From Hirundichthys speculiger (Eukaryota; Chordata; Actinopteri; Beloniformes; Exocoetidae): 64,000 nt of DNA. The notes under the pieces are model-generated. The model was not told the origin of the DNA. It searched no databases and saw only the letters and a program-made list of their open reading frames with translations. Made by a program: the position numbers and the translations under genes. Below are positions 1 through 13,000 of the stretch, piece by piece (the stretch's first letter is position 1; the number at the start of each line of letters is the position of its first letter). The stretch lies in the NCBI GenBank assembly GCA_018398805.1, contig JAGFBZ010000900.1, positions 1,116,001 through 1,180,000 of the forward strand. The letters are read 5' to 3'.

Positions 1-409
1 CTGTCCGTTAACAGAGAATGTAAATCTATACATGCTGGGCTGCTGTTGATGCTCACTACACTTTTCATCTAACCTCGTTTTCATTCTGCCGTGCCACGAC
101 ACACACTACGTTACCCATAAGGCCACACCATTACCCATAAGGCTATATTCTTAAAGTGGCCAGGCTGGCCCACAGCATTTCTTCACTGTGAGAGAACGCA
201 CACAACATCCTGTGATGTTTCCACAATTTCTTTTTGTTTTTTAATTATATTATATATTTCTGAAAAAAGTCCACGAGGCACTAAAACCGCGGTACTCAAA
301 CCACGAAGTGGCAAGGGATCACTGTATCTGCAATTGTTAAGTTCGCGTGTCCAAACAGGCCCAAAGGAGACTGGGATCACCTTTCCTTCTTTCTTCATCT
401 TTACTACAG

Positions 410-1017
410 GGTTCACCAGGAGAAAGAGGTCCAGCTGGAATACCTGGAATCATGGTGATGGTTTAACTGGTTTAACATGCCTGTGTCATCCATAGCTCAG
501 TTTTGCCAAATATTTATTCATAAAAGATAACTGCATTAATTTAAAAAAAAAAAAAAAAAAACATCCTTTCAGTGGCGAAAGGCAAAAGTGTCTTCTTTTT
601 TGTCATTGTTGTAGGACAGCAGTCTGAAAGTAGAGTAGTGTAAGCCTGCTACTTCTCATGAATTCACAGAGCCCCCTGCTGGTTTAGCAAAAAAATAAAA
701 TAAAAAAATGTTGTGCATTGTGTTCCTCAATCCATGGTCCTTGGAGGCCTGTTCATGTTTCAGATAAATTCATCACCATCAGCTTGTCATCAGAGTCTGG
801 ACAAGACTGTTAATAAGCCAATCCTTTGCAATCGGGTGTGCCAGAGCAGGGTAACATCTAATACGTGCACGGTTGTGGCCCCTGAGGACCTGGATTGGAG
901 AACGCTACCTTTAGATGCTTATGATTTTTTTTTTTTTTTTTAAGTGTCTCTTTGAATACTTTCTGTTCACAGGGACCCCCTGGTTTCCCGGGTCCTCAGG
1001 GCACGTCTGGCTTAGCT
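410..1017 (+). CDS. col19a1: col19a1 exons 410-454 and 973-1017, collagenous
   Basis: Two 45-bp phase-0 exons encode five Gly-X-Y triplets each: [15 protein letters not shown] and [15 protein letters not shown]. The first follows the acceptor tttactacag and ends at ATG/gtgatg. The second follows gttcacag and ends at GCT/gtaagt. They are the most upstream exons I can see. Bases 1-409 and 455-972 look like intron with nothing recognisable beyond A and T runs. Confidence 0.85.
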
Positions 1018-4000
1018 GTAAGTTTCACCCACACAGTCACAGAATTTTCTCATTAAACATGTAAAAGACACAGTTGGAAATAAGGAAGAAAAAGGAGCCT
1101 CTTTTCAGCAGGTCATAGTTTACAACTGAAGCCTGATAATGTAATCAATGATGCAGAAGTGGATGGAAAATTTAGATACACTTAACTTTACTCATTTTTT
1201 TTCTGTAAAATAATAATTAAACTGGTTTTTTTTTTAGGAGAAGTTTTAGGAGATATGACTCGAAATGGACACAGCCTGTAATACGTGTCAGTAATGTTCG
1301 TAGAAAAATACGTACAAAGCAGCATGAAGAGGACATTTCACCTAATCTTGTTTTAGCTTTTTTTTTTTCTCTCAAATGCAGATCATCTCATTCTGAAATC
1401 AAGCTAGCCTTTATTATTCCATCTTTGCCGTTTCTCCATCTCCCCGCCTCACTGCGTGACTCTTTTCATGAAAGTTATTTCTGATGAGGAAATGATCTGG
1501 TCGTCTCCTTCTGCAGTCTTTTAATTATTCTCCCGTCTCAGAGATGGAGAGTGTGACGGCTGTGCAGACGGAGCCCTCTCTGTTGTCTTTTTCCTCATAC
1601 AGATTTATTGTTTTTAGAGAAAGGCTGTGCTCGGTGGCTGAGCCATGCGATCGCTGAGCAGAATCCAGTTGCTGCGTAAAAGCAAGAGTGTGTGTGTTTG
1701 TGAGAGAGAGAGGGAAACAAGTGGAAGCGTTGCTACCCAAATGTTCTCATCTTCAGTAGTGAGGAAGTTGCTCACAGGGAGCAGCTCCTGGTGATCAATT
1801 AGTTTAATGGAAAACCTGTATCTCTCATATCAATTTACTGAACTTCTAGTTCGAAACATATCCCTCAAAAAAACATCCATATCACTGAGGTCGGTTCTGA
1901 TCATTTTAAAATAGTTAGGAGAGTATCTCTAGTTTTCCTCTGAATTTATTTGTTTCCTTAATTAAAAAAAAAAAAAAAAAATAAAAACAAAACTTATTTT
2001 TTGTTTCTCCCATACCCATTTGCCTTACTTACAGTAAGCCAGTGTTGCCAGGCAACAGCTAAGGCTTACATGCGTATTGTAATATTTACATCAAAATAGC
2101 ATCAGTGTTCATTTAGCTCTGGATTCATGTTGAGTCTGAATTACAATGTTTCATTCAAGCGTCTGTGCTTTGTTTAGTTTGTTTTGTGGTTTGTGAAAAA
2201 GTAGAGGAACAACAGTGTGGTGAGAGGGAAGTGTTTTTTTTGGGCTGGGCAAAGATTAAAATTTTTAATCGCGATTAATCGCACGATTTCCCTGATTAAT
2301 CACGATTAATCGAATTGTACACGGAAAATCAAATAATGAATTCAAAAGTAGTGTAAAGGTCACTTTTATTTAAATCTTGTCAGTAACACATATTTAGTTT
2401 AAATCTCATCTTAAAAAAATGTAAAATAAAATAAGTAGTAATGTAGTAATGTAAGCAGTAATGTCATCCTGTTTTTTAAAAAAAAAAAAAAAAGTCTACC
2501 AACAAAATCCTAACAATCTAGAGGCCACAATCAGAACATTAAAACAGGTAATTTCTGAGGTAACAGCGGAAACCTTTAACGGGGAGTTCAACTTGTCAGT
2601 TGTTACAAATAACCTTGTTTCTGTTGAATCCTCCGTCTGGGAGAACTTTAAGATGAAAAGGTCCATGTTAAAGTTCTGTAACTTTATCAATCCGTAATTA
2701 TCTGTGTATCATTTGTTTTTTTCCATTTTCAATTGTCAATCAAAAATTTTAAAAAAAAATTAAAAAGTGACTTTTTTTCCGTTTTATAATCTAACACGAA
2801 AAAAAAAAAAAAAACAATACAAAATGCCTGTTTTTGTGTATTTCAATTTCAGCAAACAAGCCAGGGGACTGAATTTGTTTTTAATATTTTATTGTCTGGT
2901 TTAAGTGAAGCCAGAAATGGCTTTGTTTTATAATCAAGGAACAGACTTTCTGTTGTCATTACACATCTGTGCCACTAGATGGAGCCGCACTGAAGTAACC
3001 AGTAAATAATAACAAAAGCATGTGAGCATCATGCGTTAACGCGCGATAAAATAAAATGTAAAATAAAAAAATAAATGTCGGTGTTAATAAATTAATGCGT
3101 TAACGCGATAAAAACGCGTTAACTTGCCTCGCTCTAGTTTTTTTTATTTTTATTGCCACCCAGAAGCCTCAGAGAGGTGGAGAACAGAAGACAGTATCAA
3201 ATGCAGTCCCACGCCAGTGAACCGTTTACTCTCTTTGGTTTTATTTTCAGTTTTTTTTTCCGTTTTATTTTTTTCTTATTTCCACCGGGGGAGCCGCTGT
3301 GGCAGACAAACATGTCACATGTTCCCTGCTTCATTTTCTAATCTCTCCTCATTGCTGTCGTCCTCAGGGTCAGCAGGGCGAGCGGGGGTCACCTGGCCTC
3401 GCAGGGATGAAGGGTGAACAGGTTCATATCTGACCATCAGCTTCCCAGAAATTATATCACATCTGAAAATAATTGGTTTCCACTCTTTGACTGATTGATT
3501 GATTGATCTTCACCTCAGGGCCCTCCAGGGACATCTGGTTATCCAGGAACCATGGGGCCGCCTGGGCTGCCTGTAAGTTCCCACCTCATTGTAAAAAAAA
3601 AAAAAAACTATGGGTTGCGAGGAGATGAGAGGCGATGCTGATTTACCGCCGTCGTGTGTTTGTCAGGGACTGAAGGGCGAGCGTGGAAGTCCAGGAAGCA
3701 GTGGTCAGAAAGGAGAATCGGTAAGCCGCCGCACCATCATCGCAATATAAAACCAACCTGCATCTTGTGTTGTATATCACTGGGTCACGTTCCCCCCCCC
3801 CGCCTTCTGCAGGGTCCTCCTGGCATACCTGGTTATCAAGGACAGGTTGGCTCGCAGGTCAGTGTTTCGTCATAAATTTGTCTTGGCATATTTAGAGCCT
3901 GGCCATTTGTGCCATCAAGGTGTAATAACTTGGAGAACATTTTATGTCTGCAGGGCATTAAAGGAGACACAGGGACCAGCAGGTCCCTCTGGGGCCAAGG

Positions 4001-7000
4001 GCGATCAGGTGCGTCTAATAAATATTTTCTGTTCACAAAGTAAACGTTGCGGCTTATATAAATAGATAACAGTCATGCATCACTCTTTTATACTCAAGGG
4101 TTTCCAAGGACAGCCAGGTTTTCCAGGATCACAGGTATGTAAAACCGTTTCCCAGCCTTGATTTGATTTTTCTTATCATTTTAAAAAATGATCACTCAGG
4201 TTACCGCTTACATCCTGGATGTGATTTTAGGGCTCCCCCCGGGTCCTGGTGGCAAACCTGGAAGGGAGGGTCTTCCTGGGATCAAAGGTGAAAAGGTGAG
4301 TACAAAAATCCAATCCGATCTTTCTTTACATTTAAAGTGCCCACCTGTTGGACTGAAAATCTGTGGGTTCGTAGGGTAACGATGGTCCTCAGGGCCCCCA
4401 GGGATCAACTGGACCTCTAGGATCACCTGGCTCCCCAGGATTGATGGTGAATGTGTCATATTTTTATTTTACTTTTTATTTTCTCCGTATATTATATATT
4501 GAGTCTACGTTCAAGGCGTTCCAATCGATCGATGAGCTGTATGCTATTTTGAGTTCCTTACACATATTTGCATTAAAGGGCCCCCCCGGCATCGAAGGAA
4601 TGGATGGAAAAGATGGGAAACCAGGCCTGCGGGTAGGTCACACAGGCAGAGGATTCAAATGTTCATGCGCATAAGTTTTAAAACATGCATTTGTTAGATG
4701 ATCTTTTGACTTGGGCTCCTTTTTGAAATTGTTACCAGGGTGAAACAGGCCCTCCAGGCCCGGCAGGACCCCGAGGAATCCCAGTGAGTATGACCTCTAA
4801 TATTTTCTTGATTCCATTCTCCAGTCATACACAGCATACTTTACTGCATATATCAACATATAACCAGCCGTTCCCAAACTTCAGAATACCAAGGCCCGAT
4901 TTGAAATGTGAAAAATCACCGGCAGCCCACCCAGACCTTTGATCACAACAGACAGGACTAAGGAACAATGATCCAATATTAATGTAAGGGGTCAACAAAT
5001 AAGGTGACACTTGTCATATTAAGTTAAGATGACAGTAGAATAACACTTAACTGGTTTGTTTTATTTACTTCTTAATGTTTTTTGGAATAATGTCATGAAT
5101 GTTTTACAGTTATTAAAAAAATAATAATAAAAGATCGAGTAGATTTAAAACATATTTGTTTAATTTTAATGGCCTCTCGCGGCCCACCTGCAGTACCACA
5201 ACGGTCCACCAGGGGCCCACACTTTGCGAATCACTGATATAAACTCCTTTTCCATTAAAGTTCTGAGGCTTTTTTTTTTATGTAACTAAAACTTAAATGT
5301 GGTAATGTGTTGTTTACTTTTCACCTTATTATTTTTTTAACAGACACATGGACAAGGGAGATTATTTTCAGTGTTATCGCTGAAAAACATGTTTTGCATT
5401 GTAGCCAAATCAGGACAATTTGATACAAGCAGCACTAAAAAATTAAGACAGGGAGCCATGCTTATCAGTGTTTTACATCTAAATTCTGTTTAATGACCCT
5501 TGTTGATTGTTTGTCCATTGAGGATGCTAATCAGAGCAGTTTTTGTTGAAGTCAAGATTTCAGCTGCTCAGTCTGTGGACGTGCAGTTTCTTCACCTGCA
5601 CCAGGTGCACTCCGCCAGGATAGTTAGTTCAACCATAAAATATGTGGACTCTTTCCAGAAAGGCTGGAGTTTCTGCAGCCTGCACTATAAATGTTCACAC
5701 TAATTAAAATGGCAAAAAAAAAAGACCAACTCATTTAATCACAGCTGCTAAAACTCACTGTCATTTACTTTACACGAAGCGCCGAAGCAGAGAGCAACTC
5801 CCACATGATGTAATGTGAGATGTTCAGAATTACAAATGTTTTATAGAAACACTGCTTAAAACAGCTATTTTTTTTCTTCTGAATTTCTGCAATTTATTCC
5901 TGATAAAATACCTTTATTTAATCATTAACATTAAAAAACCCACACACCACATCTCTACAGAAAACTCACTGTATACCTACACTATGAATATAAAAACTGA
6001 AGATTGTTTTGTTCCCCACTGGGAAATTGTATTGTTGTGCCAACTGACAATAGATTAATTAGAAAAAAAGAAAGCGAGTAAAAGGTATGTGATTGAAATC
6101 TGTAGAAACTGCCATGAATGCAGTGAGGTGTTATGATTGTTGCTAAGCCACATGATGTGCAGCGTTGACTGGTAAACCAGGTGAGCTAACTCAGTAAACA
6201 GTATAAGAGTTGAATATCTTGGGTGCAGAGATGCTCCTTCACAAGCCTCGTCCAGATTCAGACTGTGGGTAAAAAGTACTGCTTCTTCTGGTGTTGCTGA
6301 TCTGCCTGCAGCCTCTGTCTCGCAGTATAAAGCTAGAGAGGCACTGGAGTCCAGGATAATTCCCAACAGCCCCAATTTGTCTCCATTTGCGCTCCAGCCT
6401 CTTACATTTTAAGTGCCAGCAGTTTATATGAAATTGCTCTATTTTTTATTCCTGCTCAATTTCCTTAATGTCTCCTCTTCAACCTGCCTGGTTTCTGTGG
6501 TCTCTTTCTGAGCATTACTTAGGCTTTAAAAACCACAATCATCTGCTCCCGTATGTAAACTACTTTTTCCACTGCTATGACTAGTCTTATAAAAGATATT
6601 GAAAGTTGCCATAATTACCAGCAGGAATCCTTGAAGCAGATAAGCATCAGGATGGTGGTAGAGTTGAAAATCTTAAGATGTTGCAGAGAAAGAGACATTA
6701 GGACCCGAACCACTGGAACAGGCTGTGTGGCGTCATTCTCAAGCTTTTAAGTTGATCTTTAATATTAAAAGTCAAAGTAACAGCACTAAAACAACGTATG
6801 ACCCTGTAAAAGCACATATGAAAAAAGGGGGAAAAGTCTGTGCTTGAGATATATAGTTTCATTTCATTTTATTGATTAATTCCAGACATGTCAAAACAAT
6901 CTTTTAAAGCATAGACAATTTTAACACTATCATGAATCTATGTATTTGAAAATAATAATATATTTATAAAATATATAATAATGCATAAATCAATATACAC

Positions 7001-10000
7001 TGACACATGTGCATAACCATCAATTAGAAACATATAGAACCTCTTGTAAATAAATCTAAATATTAAATGGACATATTCCTCCCAAAAAAGAAAAAAAAAA
7101 CAAAATTTATACCCAATGTATACACACCGATCTATATACATACATATACATATCAAAATGCAAAACACATATCTGGTTTAACATGTCTGAAAAGGGGTAG
7201 GAAGAAGGAAAACTTATTTAATCCTTCTCCAATGTTCCAAGATTGCCCTTAAAATTTATCCGGTTTTTGATGCCTTATCCTAAATTTTAGTTGCAATTTC
7301 ATATCCAGATAGACATAGACATTTAACTACATATAGCAGTTTGTTTGTTTTGAAATGACTATCAGTTCAAGAATTCAAAATCAAAAGAATTTGATGATGA
7401 TGATGCATTCACTGTACCTCACAGCTGAGGCGTATTCTTAGTTTCAGTCTTTTCTTTTTTTTTTTTTCCAGCAGACTCTTTGACCCCAAAAAGAAGTAGT
7501 GTGTATAAATAGTGCATGGATGGATGGATGGATGGATGGATGAATGAATGGATGGATGGATGGATGGATGGATGAATGGATCTGTATTGTGAGATTGTGT
7601 GACGTACTTACGAGTCGTTGGTGTCTTAACCTCAGTGGGCAGCAGTCACAGTGCTTTCACAGAGAAAATCTGATATGGGGCTAAACTCAGAGCTTCTCCA
7701 AATAGTGGCCATAAAAGTACATTTCCGTGATCTAAACTTCACAGTGGTTCAAGCAAAAGCTGTATGAGATGTGTTTACCTGGTGGGACCTTTATATCAGT
7801 TATTTACTTTGTCATTAAATTTCCACCATGTTGCGAAATCTGACTGTTATGAGTCCATAGAACTGTCCGGTTCAAAAGTGATGCAGTTTACATTACATTT
7901 GCTGGCACCACTGAGCTTTGTGAGGTTTGAGTTGGTTTCAAGCTGTTAAAATTCACTCTTTCCTGGACGGCCTTCATGCTGAGTAGCTCTAAGTCAAGCT
8001 CCCGATCAGAATTCTTCTCCGGTTCTGCAGATTGAAAGAGTTTGTGGCCACTCTCTACAGAACAGGTAACTACTCACAGGTACCTCACAAAACCAGATTT
8101 AAAAAAAAAAAAAAAATTCCAAAATATCCATTTGATTTGCATAAGACATTATGTTATCCCCCATCCCCCCATCTTTTCCAAGTCAAAAATTGGATATTCG
8201 GAATTCTTATGTGCTATTGAATCTAAGGCTTGCAACCCACTATTACAAAAAAAAATAAATAAATAAAACTTGTAATATCTGTAAAACCTGGCCCATATAA
8301 GCAACAGGTCTCAAGATGAGTCTCTTAAACCAATAACAAAGCACAGAAGAGAGTGAACGAATGACAGTGATCTCCAGGGTTTATCGAGCCTTTATGTGAT
8401 GAAGGAGTTATGACATTGTTCTTGAACAGCCTGGCAGCTGTTACATTACTTCGGTGCTCCTGTTTGTGATGTTGGGTTTTCCTAAATGAGGCCAGTTCAA
8501 TGCATGACTCTCAACAAGACTGTGCCTATAGAGGGATCACTGTGTAATATGTTGACCAAAGCCTGCTGCAGGCTTTAGAAAACTCAGCTTTTGAAAAATA
8601 CGGCAAAATAATAAATCTCCCTTAATATCCTATAATTACCTGCTCTTGCAAAATAATGAAAAGCATGGACATTTTATTTTTTATTTTTTTATAATTAGCC
8701 TGCACATGTGATGTGTGCAACGCCTTATGCTGTCACTGATCTGATTTAGTTGCATTTGCATGTTGCAGTTTATAAAATTTACCAGCCAGCAATGAATAAA
8801 AAATATCAACACAAAGTTGCTTTTGGCTGTACTTCCCCATTTAAAAAGACAAAAATATATAAATATATATTAAAGAGGATTAATGGATTCTGACAGAAGT
8901 TATCTTGAATCTTTTGAATATCACCCCAGTAGAGAAAAGGAGAAAAAAAAAGATAACTATATGATATCTGGCACATTCATAGTTCCCAGAAGATTTAGTA
9001 AACTTTATTTTTTAGAGCCAACATGAGGTTCACAGTTATCAGCTTCTAATTCATCTGACTCAGTCGTGATTAAATAGATTGCCATAAAACTGGGCTCAGT
9101 GATTTGTATTCCTCTCTGGATGCACTCAATAAATCGAGCACATGATCCGTTCATGTACACTACAGTAGCTTGGTTCAACCCAGCCCGTTACAAAGTGTTC
9201 TGTTACATTTCCTTTAACTGTTCTGCTACAGACCATCTTCACTCTCATAAACAGTCATGTAAATCAACCTGCATCGTTTTCATGAGGAGCCCTAAATTGG
9301 GGAACGGATTGGAAGGATGATGATCTGAATGCTGGATTTATAGTTAATCTGATATATCCTCTTGGACTCATAGTTAATATAATTACAGGTGTGATGGCCT
9401 CAGTTTTTTTTTTTACCTTCATAAGGTTTCTCCAGCCGCACCAAAAGCAAATTAGCTAGTGATAATTCCCTCACCTCATTTATGTTGCTGCCCTGCACTG
9501 ATACGTGCAGTCATTACTGTATCTTGTTAATGTTGGAGACGTCGCCGGCAATTTGTGAACAGTTAAAACTTAAAAGGTTTATACGTTCTCCTTGGATCTT
9601 CCTAAACTTAATGTCTCACATATGAGCAGACATGAGTACCTGACACTTTTCATTGCTTTCTTCTTCTTTTTTTCCCGCTTTTTCTTCGCTCTCCGCGCTC
9701 TGCATCTCAGTTTATGTTTTACACAAGCGCAGGTGTTCAGGATTTCAAAGACAGTCTGCTGCTTCTTCTGGCAGCCTCGACTCTGTGAATTTTTACACTG
9801 TACCAATCTCAATCTCTTTGATGTTTTTCCACAGGGATTTAAAGGAAAAACTGGCCACGTTGGCTTTCCTGGACAGAAGGTTAGCCAACGACTCCTCGCT
9901 TTATCTCACACCATGCTTATTCAGTTTCTGCCTTTTGCACGTGCAAAACGTTTTATCAAACAAGCATTTAAGACGGAGGTCTGGTTTTATTGCTTTCCTA

Positions 10001-13000
10001 TACTGCTGTGTTGAGGACGCATTCCTCTCATGTTTTTTCTATGATTTGAATTGCTCTCTCACTCCTACAGGGAGATGTTGGACCTTCAGGTCCACCAGGT
10101 TCCTCTGGAAGGCCGGGACATGATGTTAGTCAACTTTGCTTTCCATTTTTACCCCAAATATGCTACAAAATAGTCAGCACATTACTAACCTGTGCATATA
10201 AACCCAAAGAGTTTACATACGTCATAAATAATGTTGCCTTAATGACATCTAAAGCTCAATTTTTAACCTTCCTAGGGTGATCCCGGTACCCCAGGACCTC
10301 AAGGACGACCTGGACCTCCCGGCCACATTGTAAGTACCCCTCCCCTTTAACCTAACACGTTTAGGTCACTTTTCTTTTTAGCCGGTCAGCTTGAATATTA
10401 TTGTATATTTGTTTTCCATGTTAGGGTTCCACGGGGCCGGCAGGACCTCCAGGGCCCGCTGGTCCTTCAGGGGTGGTAAGAGAAAATCTCAGCATGTTTC
10501 AATCTCCAAATGTTTGTTCGTGTGGAAATGGGTTGTTGCTCCAAAGCTGATAAAAAAAAAATCACAGGAAGATTAGCTAGTGGGTGCATGGGAAAACCAA
10601 ATGATATAAATGTTAATTATGATGAGAGAAACTAATTACACAGGGTGAAAAAAAATTAATAAAAATAGATGACCAGAGATAAGAATGTAGAATCTTAATT
10701 AAAAGATTCAAGTGCTTTTACATAAAGGTAAAATAATGGATTATAGGCTGGAGAGTTTGTGTTTGTGTGCTTGTGTGTTATTGCTTATATCACCTCATTA
10801 GGACCGTTTTTGGTTTTATGACTCATCTTGTTGGGATCGGTAGTTCCTTAAGGGGACCAAAGCCTGGTCCTTAGAACGCTGAATGTCATTTCTAGGGGTC
10901 CTGTTCATGGTTACAGTAGTAATGGTTAAGGTTAGGTGCTAGGATTTGGGTTAAGCTGTAAAAGATAAGTGCAAGTCAGGGCAAAGTCCAAAAAAGGAAA
11001 ACTCTGTGTGTGTGTGCCAAAGCTGAAACGAATCACATCTTATATCATTTTTTTTGTCTGAAACTTCCAGGGTATAAAAGGAGATAAAGGTCAAAGTGGA
11101 GACAGAGGCATCCCAGGGATGGTTGGACCTCCAGGACCTCCTGGGCATCCAGGACCTCTGGTTAGTACATTTCAAATTGCGTCTCGTTCCAAAGTGGCCC
11201 TCCAACCCAAACCAGAAGAAGTTTATCTGCACTTCAACAAATCAAACAACGGGTCTGCTTTTTTTTGTCTCACTCTAACTCTCCTTCCCTGCTTTGGCTT
11301 TTAGGGAGAGCCAGGAAGTGATGGTCCCGCTGGTAAAGATGTGAGTCATTTCTTGGTATTCTTGGTATCGTATTGGATACGCAAAATCAAATAATGAATT
11401 TAAAAGTATTGTAAAATGCACTTTTATTTAAATGTTCTGGTACCGTATGAACTTAAGTGTCATAACATTTGTTGTTAAAACACTTTTAACATCAGCACTT
11501 GTCAGTGACACATATTTAGTGTAAATCTCATCTTAACCCTGTAAAACCCAAATATAGAAAAACACTAAAAAAAAATTTTTCAACCATTAAGATGTTGTTG
11601 TAGGAGGCCTTTGAGGCTGAAAATGAGGTGTTTTTCAAAAAAATATGTTTTTGTAAATTTTTACGGAAATGTTGTAATATTGCAACATTGGGCTCAATGG
11701 GGAGCAGAATCTCCTGTATCTGTACTCATTGTCTGAACAACAATACAGAATTAAGGATTCATTTGCAGAGTTTTACTTTTGTCCCAGAACAGTATAACAT
11801 GAAAAATAATCTCAGTCATGTTGTTATGAACAGTCATTTATTGCAATAGCAAGAACTTTGACATTTATTTACAATGATAGTGCCAGAAACAGAGGTGGAC
11901 ATCACATTTGCTGCATTGGGTATTGGTATACCCTTTACTGCAATGTCTGCAGTGTCCTCTCTTCACTTTTATTGAGAAATGTCCATAGTGTTGTGTCCAC
12001 CTGGAAAGAGAAGAATCAATATTAATATTAATAATCCATTCATATATATGCCAAAAATGCATGATGATACAAGTCAAAGATATCACAAACATGGCAAATA
12101 GCAGAAATAGATTCTTACCAGAATGAGAGAGGATGCTAGTTGGGCCTGGAAGTTTCTCATGTTCAGAATCTCCTTCTTTGGCATCTTGAGAGCTTGGCAA
12201 TGTCGCTTGTATAGGAGCCAGGCGTTGACCACAGCAAGGGTGATGGTGTGCCAGAAGATGTACAGTCATGGAAAAAATTATTAGACCACCATTTTTCTTC
12301 GCTTTCTTGTTCATTTTAATACCTGGTACCACTAAACGTCATCATGTGACTAAACAGACAGAAAAGAAAACACTGAATGTATAAAAGCAGTGTTTTTGGC
12401 AGTACAATGCCATAGCTATTGATGTAAAAAACTTAAGTGATTTAGGTTATAATCAAGAAAACCATGGAAAATGGTAAGATATCAGCTCTTAAATAAAACT
12501 CTTATGAGCAATCTTTGTGGTTATCGTTATGTTTGTCCAAACAAATGTACCTTTAGTTGTACCAGGCATTAAAATGAACAAGAAACTGAAGAAAACAAGG
12601 GTGGTCTAATAATTTTTTCCATGACTGTACATGTACCAGCGCCGGGTTTTCAGGGCGAACTTGTATTTTGCTGTAATTACACATTGCACTAAAGTGATCT
12701 ATTCACACATTTAACTGGCCACACAATAGTGTATAGCTGACCAATTGTAAACTCTGATTATCATACTAATAGATATGCAGGTAGCCTCCAATTTACGACA
12801 ACACCTGACTTCCGAACATCAACACCTGCTCCAGAACAATGGAAAAAATGCCCTCCCCCAAGCATCCTCCACAACTGATTTAACTAAGAATTGATAGGAA
12901 CATTTTCTTATCAAAAGCCAAGACTAAGGGCAGACATGCACAAACAGAAATTCTTTGTTAGAAAGTCCTGCTTTCTGTGATAATGAGAAAATACTGAGTG

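Larger units (their letters stand above)
4784..9834 (+). other. col19a1 intron, 5 kb
   Basis: This is the largest intron of the visible gene. It contains a hAT-type MITE (4865-5236), an antisense LINE tail (about 6850-7260), an ATGG/ATGA microsatellite (7515-7580) and long A or T runs. I looked for Gly-X-Y exons on the + strand and saw none, but a single short exon could be missed by eye. Confidence 0.55.

Noticed and set aside
11865..12332. 155-codon minus-strand frame as one protein
   Set aside because: It crosses the MITE border and a likely intron. The real piggyBac coding pieces are in different frames.
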